From positions 1-64,000 of the forward strand of contig JAEZQK010000031.1 in NCBI GenBank assembly GCA_023413135.1: DNA of 64,000 nt, written 5' to 3'. The stretch comes from Bacillota bacterium. Lineage in GTDB: Bacteria > Bacillota > Clostridia > Christensenellales > Aristaeellaceae. Position 1 is the first letter of the stretch; every line of letters begins with the position of its first letter. The notes beneath the pieces are model-generated. The model made no database searches. It had not been told where the DNA came from and saw only the letters and a program-made list of their open reading frames with translations. Shown here piece by piece: positions 1 to 7,604 of the stretch. The translations under genes were made by a program, and so were the position numbers.

Positions 1-4
1 ACTC

Positions 5-60
5 AACCTCCTTTGCTTTGTTGCGGTTGCCAGACCAGCTTCATTTTAGCAAAGGAGGTT
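5..60. repeat. Long hairpin burying a Shine-Dalgarno sequence
   Basis: AACCTCCTTTGCT at 5-17 is the exact inverse of AGCAAAGGAGGTT at 48-60, a perfect 13-bp stem around a 30-nt loop. The stem contains an AAAGGAGG ribosome-binding site on either strand. Read on the minus strand, that site would serve a gene starting beyond the left edge and would be sequestered in the stem. IS200-type transposase genes are known to hide their ribosome-binding site in this way. The transposase itself is not in the window, so the assignment is inference. Confidence 0.5.
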
Positions 61-120
61 CCTTATACCTAAAGTTTTTTACTCTCACCAGCTCTGCTGG
101 TGGTTTTCTTGCGCTGAAGC
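60..120 (-). mobile_element. Possible IS200/IS605-type element end
   Basis: A perfect 7-bp stem with a 3-nt loop lies at 86-102 (CACCAGC, TCT, GCTGGTG), flanked by T- and A-rich DNA. It is followed on the minus strand by the hairpin that hides a ribosome-binding site. Subterminal hairpins of this size mark the ends of IS200/IS605 elements, which have no inverted repeats or target duplications. The candidate end falls just past the terminator of the T-box leader, so the element would have inserted between leader and target gene. The transposase would lie off the window, and only the end is visible. Confidence 0.35.
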
Positions 121-123
121 TAA

Positions 124-350
124 CAAAAAAAGTCGCCCCAAGCTTTCGCTTAGGGCGAACATATCTGTCCGTGGTACCACCTAATTTCAGGCAATGCCTG
201 CACTCGCAGCGTCATAATAAACGCCTTCCCCGTGTCGGCGGGATTCCCGGCGAACCTTACTGAATATCAAATTCCATCGGTTCGCGGCTCAGAGATGGGT
301 TCCGCATTCCGCCGGCAGGGGCTCTCACCGGCCGCCCCTCTCTGAAGCCT
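124..350 (-). promoter_or_regulatory. T-box riboswitch leader
   Basis: On the minus strand the conserved T-box sequence TTAGGTGGTACCAC lies at 184-171. It is followed by a terminator hairpin (GTTCGCCC to GGGGCGAC, 160-132) and seven U residues (131-125). Stem I is visible upstream: GGCTTCAGAGAGGGG at 349-335 pairs with CCCATCTCTGAGCC at 299-286, and its distal arm holds a GGTGAGAGCC segment. Binding of an uncharged tRNA would free the downstream gene. The specifier lies near GGAATGCGGAACC; TGC (cysteine) is one possible reading but I cannot settle it. The regulated gene is beyond position 1. Confidence 0.85.
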
Positions 351-442
351 TTTAAAACGCGTACTGTTTCTCATCATAGCCATTATATTCAGTTGCAAAC
401 AGGATAGCAGAAATACAGGAAAAAGTCTAGTGAAAAAGTAGT

Positions 443-471
443 TGACAGTCTGGTCGACCAATGATATACTA
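443..471 (+). promoter_or_regulatory. Sigma-A promoter with overlapping palindromic operator
   Basis: TTGACA at 443-448 and TATACT at 466-471 are separated by exactly 17 bp, a near-consensus promoter. The spacer contains the perfect 10-bp palindrome TGGTCGACCA (452-461). FadR-type GntR regulators bind TGGT/ACCA half-sites, usually three bases apart rather than two, and this operon encodes such a regulator at 7605. I infer that the regulator represses this promoter. The first gene starts about 290 bp downstream. Confidence 0.75.
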
Positions 472-764
472 CAGATAAATCAATGGTAGATCAGTTCACC
501 GATTACCAGTGACGGTTCCTTCCAAAGAATGACCGTATCTACCCGCCGAAAGGGTATAGCCTTCAAAACCCGCATCTTATTGCCGCCAGTTGTGCATAAG
601 CTATCATACCGTTCACGATGATGTGACTTTCGTCATCGTAGTTTTGTGCATCTTTCCTTCTGCGGAAGTATGCCAAGTACCAAAAATGAAGCGGACAGGT
701 GCCATCGTCTACTTTGGGGAGGTATTCCCCTGGGTCTTATATTAAATACAGGGAGGTTATTCCA
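472..764 (+). promoter_or_regulatory. Long structured 5' leader, class unknown
   Basis: This is the untranslated stretch between the promoter and the first gene. It contains serial hairpins: ACGGT/ACCGT (512-536), TACCC/GGGTA with loop GCCGAAA (540-556), ACGATGA/TCATCGT (615-639) and GGGGA/TCCCC (716-730). The last lies about 25 nt before the ribosome-binding site GGGAGG. A leader of this length and structure suggests post-transcriptional control. I compared it by eye with the common riboswitch classes (glycine, c-di-GMP, guanidine, T-box) and saw no match. No convincing small gene was found inside it. Confidence 0.45.
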
Positions 765-1262
765 ATGATCAAGAATGTCACAAACCCCGTGGAAGAAATC
801 GTGAACGTCAATCGTTCACAAATTGAACACCGCGCCACCTGGATGGGCCTGATTTATGATGAAATGGTAAAGGCCGGCATCGATGCCGAGCCCATCATCC
901 GTCGTGCCATCAAGCGCTGCGGTTTGATGCACGGCGAAAACTTCAAAAAGCAGTGCCAGGATCCGTCCAACTGCGTTGATTTCAAGAATGCCTTCCTGGG
1001 CGATGAGTTAAAAGTCGGCCCCCAGAGCTTTCACATGAGCGATATCAAGGCCGATCAAGACAACGTGACCGTGGATTTCCATTACTGCGCGCTGGTGAAC
1101 GCCTGGAAAAAGCTCGGCTTCAGTGATGAAACCTGTGCTCTTTTGTGCGATATGGCTATGGATGGCGACCGGGGCATCGCCGAGGCGATGGGTCTGACGC
1201 TGAATCTTAGCGATACTATCGCCAAGGGCTGCGAGACCTGCAAGCTGCATTTCCATAAGTGA
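765..1262 (+). CDS. L-2-amino-thiazoline-4-carboxylate hydrolase family protein
   Basis: A 165-residue cytoplasmic protein resembling the ATC hydrolase family (PF14196), whose named activity opens the thiazoline ring of 2-amino-thiazoline-4-carboxylate on the way to cysteine. Conserved-looking features are HRATWMGLIYDEM near the N terminus, a central HYCALVNAW block, CDMAMDGDRGIAEA, and a C-terminal GCETCKLHF motif. The start at 765 has the ribosome-binding site GGGAGGTT. A longer reading from 699 has no such site. It is first in an operon with a LIV-type importer and a cysteine desulfidase, which supports a sulfur amino acid role. The true substrate is not known, because the family is broader than ATC. 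Confidence 0.7.
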   Translation: MIKNVTNPVEEIVNVNRSQIEHRATWMGLIYDEMVKAGIDAEPIIRRAIKRCGLMHGENFKKQCQDPSNCVDFKNAFLGDELKVGPQSFHMSDIKADQDNVTVDFHYCALVNAWKKLGFSDETCALLCDMAMDGDRGIAEAMGLTLNLSDTIAKGCETCKLHFHK

Positions 1263-1338
1263 GGTTCAACGACATTCACAGCGAAAATGCTGTATGAATG
1301 AATATGCAATGGGGGTTACAATGAAAGGAGAGGCTACC

Positions 1339-2481
1339 ATGAAAAAAGTCACCGCATTGTTCCTAACCGTCATCATGCTCCTCACGCTTATCCTGCTGCC
1401 CGCTTCTGCACAAAGCAAGGGCACCATCAAGCTGGGCGGTCTTGCTCCCCTGACAGGTAATTATGCCGAATATGGCAAGGGTTTTCAAATCGCCTGGCAG
1501 ATGGCTATCGATGAAATTAATGCTGCCGGCGGTGCCAACGGTTACCAGCTTGCCATCGAAGTGAAGGATACACAAGGTGACCCGGTGGTCAGCTCCACCA
1601 TGGCGACGGCGTTTGCCGAGGATGAAGAAGTTTTCGCGATCCTGGGCGATTTCTCCTCCGGCGCCTGCAAGGCCAACGCCCCCATCGTTGACCGCTACGG
1701 CATTGTTCAGCTTTCCCCCACCGCCTCCGCTCCGGACTACGCGGCGATGAGCCCCTTCTGCTTCTCCATTATGGGCCGTCAGGATGCGGAAGCGCCGTTC
1801 CTGGCCAAGTATGTGCTGAAAAAGTACCTGGGCGTAACCAACGTGGCGGTGATCCGCGTGGATAGCGACTGGGGCATGGCCGCCTTTACAAACTTTAAAG
1901 CGCAGGCCGACCTGGAAGGCCTTACCGTGACCGAAGAAAAGTACAAGTCTGATGAAACGGATTTCAGCTCCATCATTACCAAGGTGAAAGCCTCCAATCC
2001 TGAAGTGCTGGTCGTAATGGATCAGGGGCTGCCGGTATCCGCCATCTTCAACGCGGCTGATTCGGCCGGCTGGGATGTGAAGCACGTTTCCTTGGGACCG
2101 GGCACCTCCGAGCAACTGGTCAAGCAGCTTTTAAGCCCCAACAACCTGATCGTTACCTCTCCGTTCTTCTTTGATGCCGGCAATGCGGAGCTCACCCAGT
2201 GGAAAGACAAGTTCGCTTCCCTGGCCGGATTCCAGCCCACCGTGCATCCCGCCTGCGCTTATGACACCGCTTATCTCATCAAGGCCGCCATCGAATTAAT
2301 CGGCGACGGGGAAGTTACCCGCGAAGCCATCAGGGAAGCCCTTCAAAACATTGAAATGACGGGCCTGACCGGACGAATCAGGTTCGAGCCTGCCGGCGAT
2401 ATCACCCGCGACTATATGATCTGCGGCGTGGAGGATGGAAACTGGAAGGTTCTCGAAGGATTCGGCTACGGCCAGGAATAA
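1339..2481 (+). CDS. LIV-type ABC transporter substrate-binding protein
   Basis: A 380-residue secreted binding protein of the branched-chain amino acid (HAAT) family, periplasmic-binding fold type I. Residues 1-23 form a signal peptide ending in PASAQ with no lipobox cysteine. The mature start, IKLGGLAPLTGNYAEYG, and the segment QLAIEVKDTQGDP are typical of LivJ-like receptors. The start at 1339 follows AAAGGAGAGG. It would capture the solute for the LivHMGF-like complex encoded downstream. Family members bind leucine, other amino acids, amides or aromatic acids, so the ligand cannot be read from sequence. The neighbours suggest a cysteine-related or thiazoline-type compound (inference). Confidence 0.88.
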   Translation: MKKVTALFLTVIMLLTLILLPASAQSKGTIKLGGLAPLTGNYAEYGKGFQIAWQMAIDEINAAGGANGYQLAIEVKDTQGDPVVSSTMATAFAEDEEVFAILGDFSSGACKANAPIVDRYGIVQLSPTASAPDYAAMSPFCFSIMGRQDAEAPFLAKYVLKKYLGVTNVAVIRVDSDWGMAAFTNFKAQADLEGLTVTEEKYKSDETDFSSIITKVKASNPEVLVVMDQGLPVSAIFNAADSAGWDVKHVSLGPGTSEQLVKQLLSPNNLIVTSPFFFDAGNAELTQWKDKFASLAGFQPTVHPACAYDTAYLIKAAIELIGDGEVTREAIREALQNIEMTGLTGRIRFEPAGDITRDYMICGVEDGNWKVLEGFGYGQE

Positions 2482-2506
2482 CAACACCCGTAAGCCAATT
2501 TAATGG

Positions 2507-2546
2507 TCAGGAGCGGGCGGAACATCCCGCCTGCTCCTGATTTTTT
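2507..2546 (+). terminator. Intrinsic terminator inside the transporter operon
   Basis: TCAGGAGCGGGCGG pairs with CCGCCTGCTCCTGA around a short loop and is followed by six T residues at 2541-2546. It lies 25 bp after the binding-protein gene and before the permease genes. Partial termination here would give more binding protein than membrane components, a common arrangement in ABC operons. Confidence 0.85.
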
Positions 2547-2566
2547 ATCCCGGCAATACCAGTGTA

Positions 2567-2725
2567 ATACTAATGTAAAACATTATTGCGCCCATGGCCG
2601 CGAGAGATTTTTGTGCAATACAAGGAGACGAAGCGAGGCGTAGCAGCGCTACGCTGAGCGGTAGACGACGCAGTAGTGCGCGAAAAGATCCGCGACAATG
2701 ACGCAATAATGTTTGGAAGCAGTAT
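2567..2725 (+). repeat. 159-bp inverted-repeat element, copy 1
   Basis: The element begins ATACT and ends AGTAT, and its ends hold a perfect 12-bp inverted repeat (AACATTATTGCG / CGCAATAATGTT). Inner sequences also pair imperfectly, and GCGTAG-CAGCG-CTACGC forms the centre, so the whole unit can fold into one long hairpin. A second 159-bp copy lies at 60087-60245, differing at about 11 positions with no gaps. Copy 1 sits between the intraoperon terminator and the permease gene. ATACCA/TGGTAT just outside (2556-2561, 2730-2735) extends its symmetry. It encodes no credible protein and looks like a MITE or a structured RNA. Confidence 0.85.
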
Positions 2726-2770
2726 AACTTGGTATCATATCCCTCTTTTCTTTGCGGCGAAGGAGGCAGT

Positions 2771-3658
2771 ATGGAGTATTTTCTCAATCAGCTCGTCAAC
2801 GGCATTTGCCAGGGGTCGATCTACGCATTGATGGCCATTGGGTATTCGGTCATCGTTGGCGTCGTTGGCATGGTGACCTTTACCTACGGCGAGATCATGA
2901 TGATCGGGGCCTTTGGCGCCTTTTACAGTTTCCAGTTCTTTGGGAACAACCTGCCGCTGGCTATATTCATGGCTTTTGCAAGCTCCTTCGTGCTGGGCAT
3001 CGTGGTTTACAAAGTATGTTATGAGAAATTTTTCAACGCGCCGCGGCATATTTCCCTCCTTTGCACCATCGGGTTCAGCATGCTGATGAAGAACCTGGTT
3101 CAAATTGTATTTGGCCCGGAAACAAAACCGGTGATCAATATTATCAATAACGCCACCTATACCCTGCATCTCGGCTCCGTAGCCGTTGATTTCAAGCTTC
3201 TTCAGATTGTTGTGATGCTGCTGGTGGTGTTATTTGCAGTAAGCCTCACGCTGTTTTTCAACCGTACCCGCTGGGGCGTTGCGCTTCGGGCTGTCAGTCA
3301 AAACAAGCAGGCGGCCTACTTGATGGGCATAAACGTCAAACGAACCGCCATGCTCGGCAATTGCATCGGCTGCGGCTTCGGCGGCATCGCCGGCATCCTG
3401 CTTTCCATTTACTATTATGCGGTCTCATCCACCATCTGGGGCAACTTCAGCATGAAGGCGTTTTCCGCCTCCGTACTTGGCGGGCTGGTCGATTTGCGGT
3501 TCTCGGCGCTGGGCGGATTATGCATCGGCATCATCGAGAATCTAGGCATCACCATCAGCTCCGCCACCTTCCGCGACGTGTTTGCCTTCGGCTTTCTGAT
3601 CCTGATGCTGGTCATCCGTCCTCAGGGATTTGCCGCAAAGAAAGGGAGCAGGGTATGA
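2771..3658 (+). CDS. LIV-type ABC transporter permease (LivH-like)
   Basis: A 295-residue membrane protein of the HAAT permease family, with about eight hydrophobic segments. The N terminus, FLNQLVNGICQGSIYALMAI, is the hallmark of LivH. The central block RTRWGVALRAVSQNKQAAYLMGIN is the cytoplasmic loop that contacts the ATPases. Translation starts at 2771 after GAAGGAGG. Its stop overlaps the next start as ATGA at 3655-3658, so the two permeases are translationally coupled. It forms the translocation channel with the LivM-like protein. Confidence 0.9.
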   Translation: MEYFLNQLVNGICQGSIYALMAIGYSVIVGVVGMVTFTYGEIMMIGAFGAFYSFQFFGNNLPLAIFMAFASSFVLGIVVYKVCYEKFFNAPRHISLLCTIGFSMLMKNLVQIVFGPETKPVINIINNATYTLHLGSVAVDFKLLQIVVMLLVVLFAVSLTLFFNRTRWGVALRAVSQNKQAAYLMGINVKRTAMLGNCIGCGFGGIAGILLSIYYYAVSSTIWGNFSMKAFSASVLGGLVDLRFSALGGLCIGIIENLGITISSATFRDVFAFGFLILMLVIRPQGFAAKKGSRV

Positions 3659-4656
3659 GCAGAATCATGGAGTATTACCGCCGCCACAAGTTCCTCTTTC
3701 TTCTTTTGATTTTCGCTGCGCTGTGTGCCCTGCCCTTTGTGATCACCAAGGCGTTGTATGTGCGCTATGCCTGCAATATCCTGATGTTTGCGACGCTGGC
3801 CGGGTCACTGAACGCAATCAACGGATACAGCGGGCAAACTTGCCTGGGCCAGGCCGGGTTCTTTGCCATCGGGGCCTATACCTGCGCGATTTTATCCACG
3901 CGCTTGGGCATTGATTTCTGGCTGCTGCTGCCCATATCGGGCATCGCTGCCGCGCTGGTAGGGCTGATCGTTTCCCTGCCCACGCTGAAATTGCAGGGCA
4001 TCTATCTTTCCATCGTCACCCTTGGCGCTTCCGAGATCATCCGCATCATCGCGCAGACGTGGGGCCCTGTAACCGGTGGCGCCATGGGCATCAAAAACAT
4101 CCCATATCCCTGGCTGTTCCGGCTGGATACCTTCCGCCCCAAGTACTATTATTTCATTTTCCTTGCCATCGGCGTCCTGTTTTTATTCGTTACGCACCGC
4201 GTGCTGAATTCCCGCGTCGGCCGTGCGTGGATCTCCATCCGTGAGGATCAGATCGCGGCCAAATCCCTGGGCGTGCAAACCAGCTTCTACAAGTCACTGA
4301 TCTTTATGTACGGTGCCTTTTGGGCGGGCGTGATCGGCTGCGCGTACGCGCCGTTCGTCAACTATATCGAGGCTTCCCAGTTCTCCACGGATACGGGCTT
4401 TAATGTGCTGGCCATGATCGTCATCGGCGGCCAGGGCACGCTGATCGGCCCCATTCTCGGCAGCGTGATCGTGACCGCGCTCACCGAATCGCTTCGGTTC
4501 CTGGAAAACTGGCGCTACGTGATCTATGCCGTCATCATTATTTTGATGATGTGGCTGCGCCCGCAAGGCATCGCAGGCGCATCCCGTTCGGTGCTGGCCG
4601 GCGGCAAGATCAAGCGCAAGCCGGCTCGGAAGGGAGGCGCATCATACCATGTCTGA
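3655..4656 (+). CDS. LIV-type ABC transporter permease (LivM-like)
   Basis: A 333-residue multi-spanning permease, partner of the LivH-like protein. Diagnostic segments are LNAINGYSGQTCLGQAGFFA near the N terminus, LPTLKLQGIYLSIVTLGASE, and SRVGRAWISIREDQIAAKSLG, the ATPase-coupling loop. The start at 3655 overlaps the preceding stop codon; upstream in-frame starts would lie inside livH. The C-terminal tail is basic. The 3' end overlaps the next gene by 8 bp, consistent with one tightly coupled transporter operon. Confidence 0.9.
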   Translation: MSRIMEYYRRHKFLFLLLIFAALCALPFVITKALYVRYACNILMFATLAGSLNAINGYSGQTCLGQAGFFAIGAYTCAILSTRLGIDFWLLLPISGIAAALVGLIVSLPTLKLQGIYLSIVTLGASEIIRIIAQTWGPVTGGAMGIKNIPYPWLFRLDTFRPKYYYFIFLAIGVLFLFVTHRVLNSRVGRAWISIREDQIAAKSLGVQTSFYKSLIFMYGAFWAGVIGCAYAPFVNYIEASQFSTDTGFNVLAMIVIGGQGTLIGPILGSVIVTALTESLRFLENWRYVIYAVIIILMMWLRPQGIAGASRSVLAGGKIKRKPARKGGASYHV

Positions 4657-5458
4657 GCATACCGTGGCCGGGACCAGGCCGCTTTTGGAAGCGCAGGGCA
4701 TATGCAAGTATTTTGGCGGACTCAAGGCCGTAGAAAATGTGGATATGAAGGTCTTCCCTGGCGATATCTTCGGCATCATCGGCCCCAATGGAGCCGGAAA
4801 GACCACATTCTTCAACATTTGCACCGGAATTTATCCGCCCACGAAAGGGAAAATCTTCTTTGACGGTGAAGATATCACTGCGCTGAGCCCGGAGCGGGTG
4901 GCGCAAAAGCGCATTGCCCGGACCTTCCAAAACCTGCAGCTTTTCAAATTCATGACTGTGCTGGAGAACGTCAAAACCGGCTGCCATATCAAAACGAAGA
5001 CCAACATGGCGGACGCCATTTTCCACACGCGTGCCTACAAGCTGGCCGAAAGCTTCACCACGGAAAAGAGCCTGGAGATTCTAAAGCGGATCGGGCTGTA
5101 CGACGATCGCGACAAACTGGCCGGCAACCTTTCCTACGGCATGCAGCGCAAGGTGGAGATTGCCCGCGCCCTGGCGCTTGACCCCAAAATTCTGCTGCTG
5201 GATGAACCGGCCGCCGGTATGAACCCGCTGGAAACCCAGTCCCTGATGACATTCATCAAATCGCTTAACGCGGACGGCTATACCATCGCCGTGATCGAGC
5301 ACGATATGAAGTTTGTGATGGGTTCCTGCAACCGGATTCTGGTACTGAACTTCGGCCAGAAGATACTGGAGGGCACGCCCGCGCAGGTGAAATCAGACCC
5401 GGAGGTGCAAAGCGCCTATTTCGGCAAGGGCATGGTGGCTGGGGAGGCGATCCGATGA
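4649..5458 (+). CDS. LIV-type ABC transporter ATP-binding protein (LivG-like)
   Basis: A 269-residue ATPase of the LivG type. Walker A is GPNGAGKTT, the signature is LSYGMQRKVEIARAL, and Walker B is ILLLDEPAAGMNP, followed by the switch histidine in AVIEHDMKFVM. ARTFQNLQLFKFMTVLENV is the Q-loop region usual in LivG. It couples ATP hydrolysis to transport through the two upstream permeases. The start at 4649 has GGGAGG eleven bases upstream, and the end overlaps the LivF-like gene by four bases (ATGA). Confidence 0.92.
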   Translation: MSEHTVAGTRPLLEAQGICKYFGGLKAVENVDMKVFPGDIFGIIGPNGAGKTTFFNICTGIYPPTKGKIFFDGEDITALSPERVAQKRIARTFQNLQLFKFMTVLENVKTGCHIKTKTNMADAIFHTRAYKLAESFTTEKSLEILKRIGLYDDRDKLAGNLSYGMQRKVEIARALALDPKILLLDEPAAGMNPLETQSLMTFIKSLNADGYTIAVIEHDMKFVMGSCNRILVLNFGQKILEGTPAQVKSDPEVQSAYFGKGMVAGEAIR

Positions 5459-6177
5459 ATCAACCGATGCTGAAAGTGGAAAATCTGACCGTCTATTACG
5501 GCTATATCAATGCGCTGAATGATGTAAGCATCGAGGTAAACGAGGGTGAGATCATTACGCTCATCGGCGGCAACGGGGCGGGGAAAACAACCACGCTGAT
5601 GTCCATCTCCAACCTGGTAGAAAAGACAAGCGGGAAAATCACCTTCCGTTCGGAGGACATTACACGGAAAGCGCCCGACAAGATCGTGAAGCTGGGCATA
5701 AGCCATGTGCCGGAAGGCCGCATGATTTTCCCGCAGCTCACCGTGTATGAAAACCTCATCGCCGGCACCTTCGGCAAGATGAAAATGAACAAACAGCGGA
5801 TCGCGGAGCTGGTGGAAGAAAACTACGCGCTGTTTCCCCGCCTCAAGGAAAGGACCAAACAGCCCGGCGGAAGCCTCTCGGGCGGCGAGCAGCAAATGCT
5901 GGCCATCGCCAGAGGGCTGATGATGGATCCGGCGCTGGTCATGCTGGATGAGCCTTCCCTTGGCCTGGCCCCCATCATCGTGGAAGAAATCTTTGAGCTG
6001 ATCGCAAAGATCAGGGAAAAGGGCAAAACGGTTCTATTGATCGAGCAGAACGCGTCCATGGCGCTGTCCGTTGCCGACAGGGGATATGTGCTGGAAACAG
6101 GCCGCGTGACCATTACCGGCACCGGCAAAGAGCTGCTGGTCAATCCGGAAGTGAAGCGTGCTTACCTTGGTGTATAG
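5455..6177 (+). CDS. LIV-type ABC transporter ATP-binding protein (LivF-like)
   Basis: A 240-residue ATPase of the LivF type and the second nucleotide-binding subunit of this importer. It shows Walker A GGNGAGKTT, signature LSGGEQQMLAIARGLM, Walker B LVMLDEPSLGLAP and LLIEQNASMAL. The segment ISHVPEGRMIFPQLTVYENL is specific to LivF-like proteins. It starts within the preceding stop codon. With the binding protein, two permeases and LivG-like ATPase it completes a five-part HAAT importer. Confidence 0.92.
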   Translation: MNQPMLKVENLTVYYGYINALNDVSIEVNEGEIITLIGGNGAGKTTTLMSISNLVEKTSGKITFRSEDITRKAPDKIVKLGISHVPEGRMIFPQLTVYENLIAGTFGKMKMNKQRIAELVEENYALFPRLKERTKQPGGSLSGGEQQMLAIARGLMMDPALVMLDEPSLGLAPIIVEEIFELIAKIREKGKTVLLIEQNASMALSVADRGYVLETGRVTITGTGKELLVNPEVKRAYLGV

Positions 6178-6235
6178 CAAGGGCTTACGCAGGAACTAAA
6201 GTCCCTGCGATTAATACGATGGAAAAGGCGGTAAC

Positions 6236-7528
6236 ATGAATAAAGCAACTTATGATGCCTATGTACAAATCATTCACGCCGAGCTGATACCGGCCATGGG
6301 CTGTACCGAGCCCATCGCCATCGCCTACTGCTGCGCAAAGGCGGCGCGCACCCTTAATTGCCTTCCGGAAAAGATCCGCGTATCCTGCAGCGGCAATATC
6401 GTAAAAAACGTCAAAGGCGTTGTGGTCCCCAACAGCGGCGGGATGAAGGGCATCGACGCGGCCGCGGTGCTGGGCGCAGTGGGGGGCGATCCGGACCGGG
6501 GGCTGGAAGTAATCGCCGGGGCAAGCGAGCAGGACCGGGAAAAGGTGGCGCAACTGCTCAGGGACAAGGACTACTGCCGCTGTGCTGTGATGGAAGGCGG
6601 CGACAACCTGCACATCATTGTGTCCGTACAGGCCGGAGGGCACAGCGCAGCCGTGGAGATCAAAGGGGAACACACGCATATCGTCCGCATCGAAAAGGAC
6701 GGGGAGATCCTTTTCGCCGCCGATGCGCCGTTAAAGGCCCAAGCCCCGGCTGCCATGGATTTACCGCGCTTAAAGGAACTTTTAAGTGTGGAAGGCATTC
6801 TAATTTTCGCCGATACCGTGGAGCTGGATCTGGTCCGGGAGCCACTGGAGCGGCAGATCGAAACCAATTCCCGCATTTCCATGGAAGGGCTGAAAAACGA
6901 TTACGGCGTACGGGTTGGCAAAGCGCTGATGAGCAAGCGCAGCGCCGAAGACCTGACCGTCCGCTTAAAGGCTGTGGCGGCCGCGGGCTCCGATGCGCGC
7001 ATGAGCGGCTGTCCCCTGCCGGTGGTCATCAATTCCGGCAGCGGCAACCAGGGCATCACCGTGTCCATGCCGGTCATCGAATACGCCAGGGAAATGGGCG
7101 CAAGCCATGATAAGCTGCTGCGGGCGCTGATCGTTTCCAACCTGATCTCCATTCATCAAAAGCGCTTTTTGGGGAATTTGTCCGCCTATTGCGGGGCCAC
7201 CAGCGCCGCCTGCGGCGCGGTGTGCGGCATCGCGTCTCTTTGCGGCTATAGATATGATACCATCGCCAATACCATCACCAATGCCATCGCCACCATCGGC
7301 GGCATGGTCTGTGACGGCGCCAAGCCTTCCTGCGCAGCCAAGATCGCCTCCGCGCTGGACGCCGCCTTCATGGCGTTTGAACTGCAGCAAAGCGGCGGAG
7401 TCTTTGCACCTGGGGAAGGGTTGGTCCGGTCCGATGTAGAAAAGACTATTCGGGCCGTAGGCCAAATGGGCCGTGAAGGAATGAAATCCACCGATTCCGA
7501 GATTCTGGAGATCATGCTCAGTGAATAA
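6236..7528 (+). CDS. cyuA: L-cysteine desulfidase (CyuA / UPF0597 family)
   Basis: A 430-residue cytoplasmic protein of the UPF0597/CyuA family, related to the iron-sulfur L-serine dehydratases. Characterised members convert L-cysteine to pyruvate, sulfide and ammonia with a [4Fe-4S] cluster. Family marks are PAMGCTEPIAIAYC near the N terminus, the GNIVKNVKGVVVPN block, SGSGNQGITVSMPVIEYA, and a cysteine-rich C-terminal part (YCGATSAACGAVCGIA, VCDGAKPSCAAKI). The start at 6236 follows AAGGCGG. It sits directly after the importer genes, so the imported compound or a product of it is likely the substrate. Some family members may use other amino acids. Confidence 0.85.
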   Translation: MNKATYDAYVQIIHAELIPAMGCTEPIAIAYCCAKAARTLNCLPEKIRVSCSGNIVKNVKGVVVPNSGGMKGIDAAAVLGAVGGDPDRGLEVIAGASEQDREKVAQLLRDKDYCRCAVMEGGDNLHIIVSVQAGGHSAAVEIKGEHTHIVRIEKDGEILFAADAPLKAQAPAAMDLPRLKELLSVEGILIFADTVELDLVREPLERQIETNSRISMEGLKNDYGVRVGKALMSKRSAEDLTVRLKAVAAAGSDARMSGCPLPVVINSGSGNQGITVSMPVIEYAREMGASHDKLLRALIVSNLISIHQKRFLGNLSAYCGATSAACGAVCGIASLCGYRYDTIANTITNAIATIGGMVCDGAKPSCAAKIASALDAAFMAFELQQSGGVFAPGEGLVRSDVEKTIRAVGQMGREGMKSTDSEILEIMLSE

Positions 7529-7604
7529 AGGAACCTTAAGCGCCCGGGCGTGCCGGACCATGCTTCGCCCAAGCAACGACGCAAGAAGGGATATTTAAGC
7601 AATC

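Noticed and set aside
2545..2787. 80-codon minus-strand frame across the 159-bp repeat
   Set aside because: It spans a repeat and a terminator, and lacks a ribosome-binding site and conserved features.
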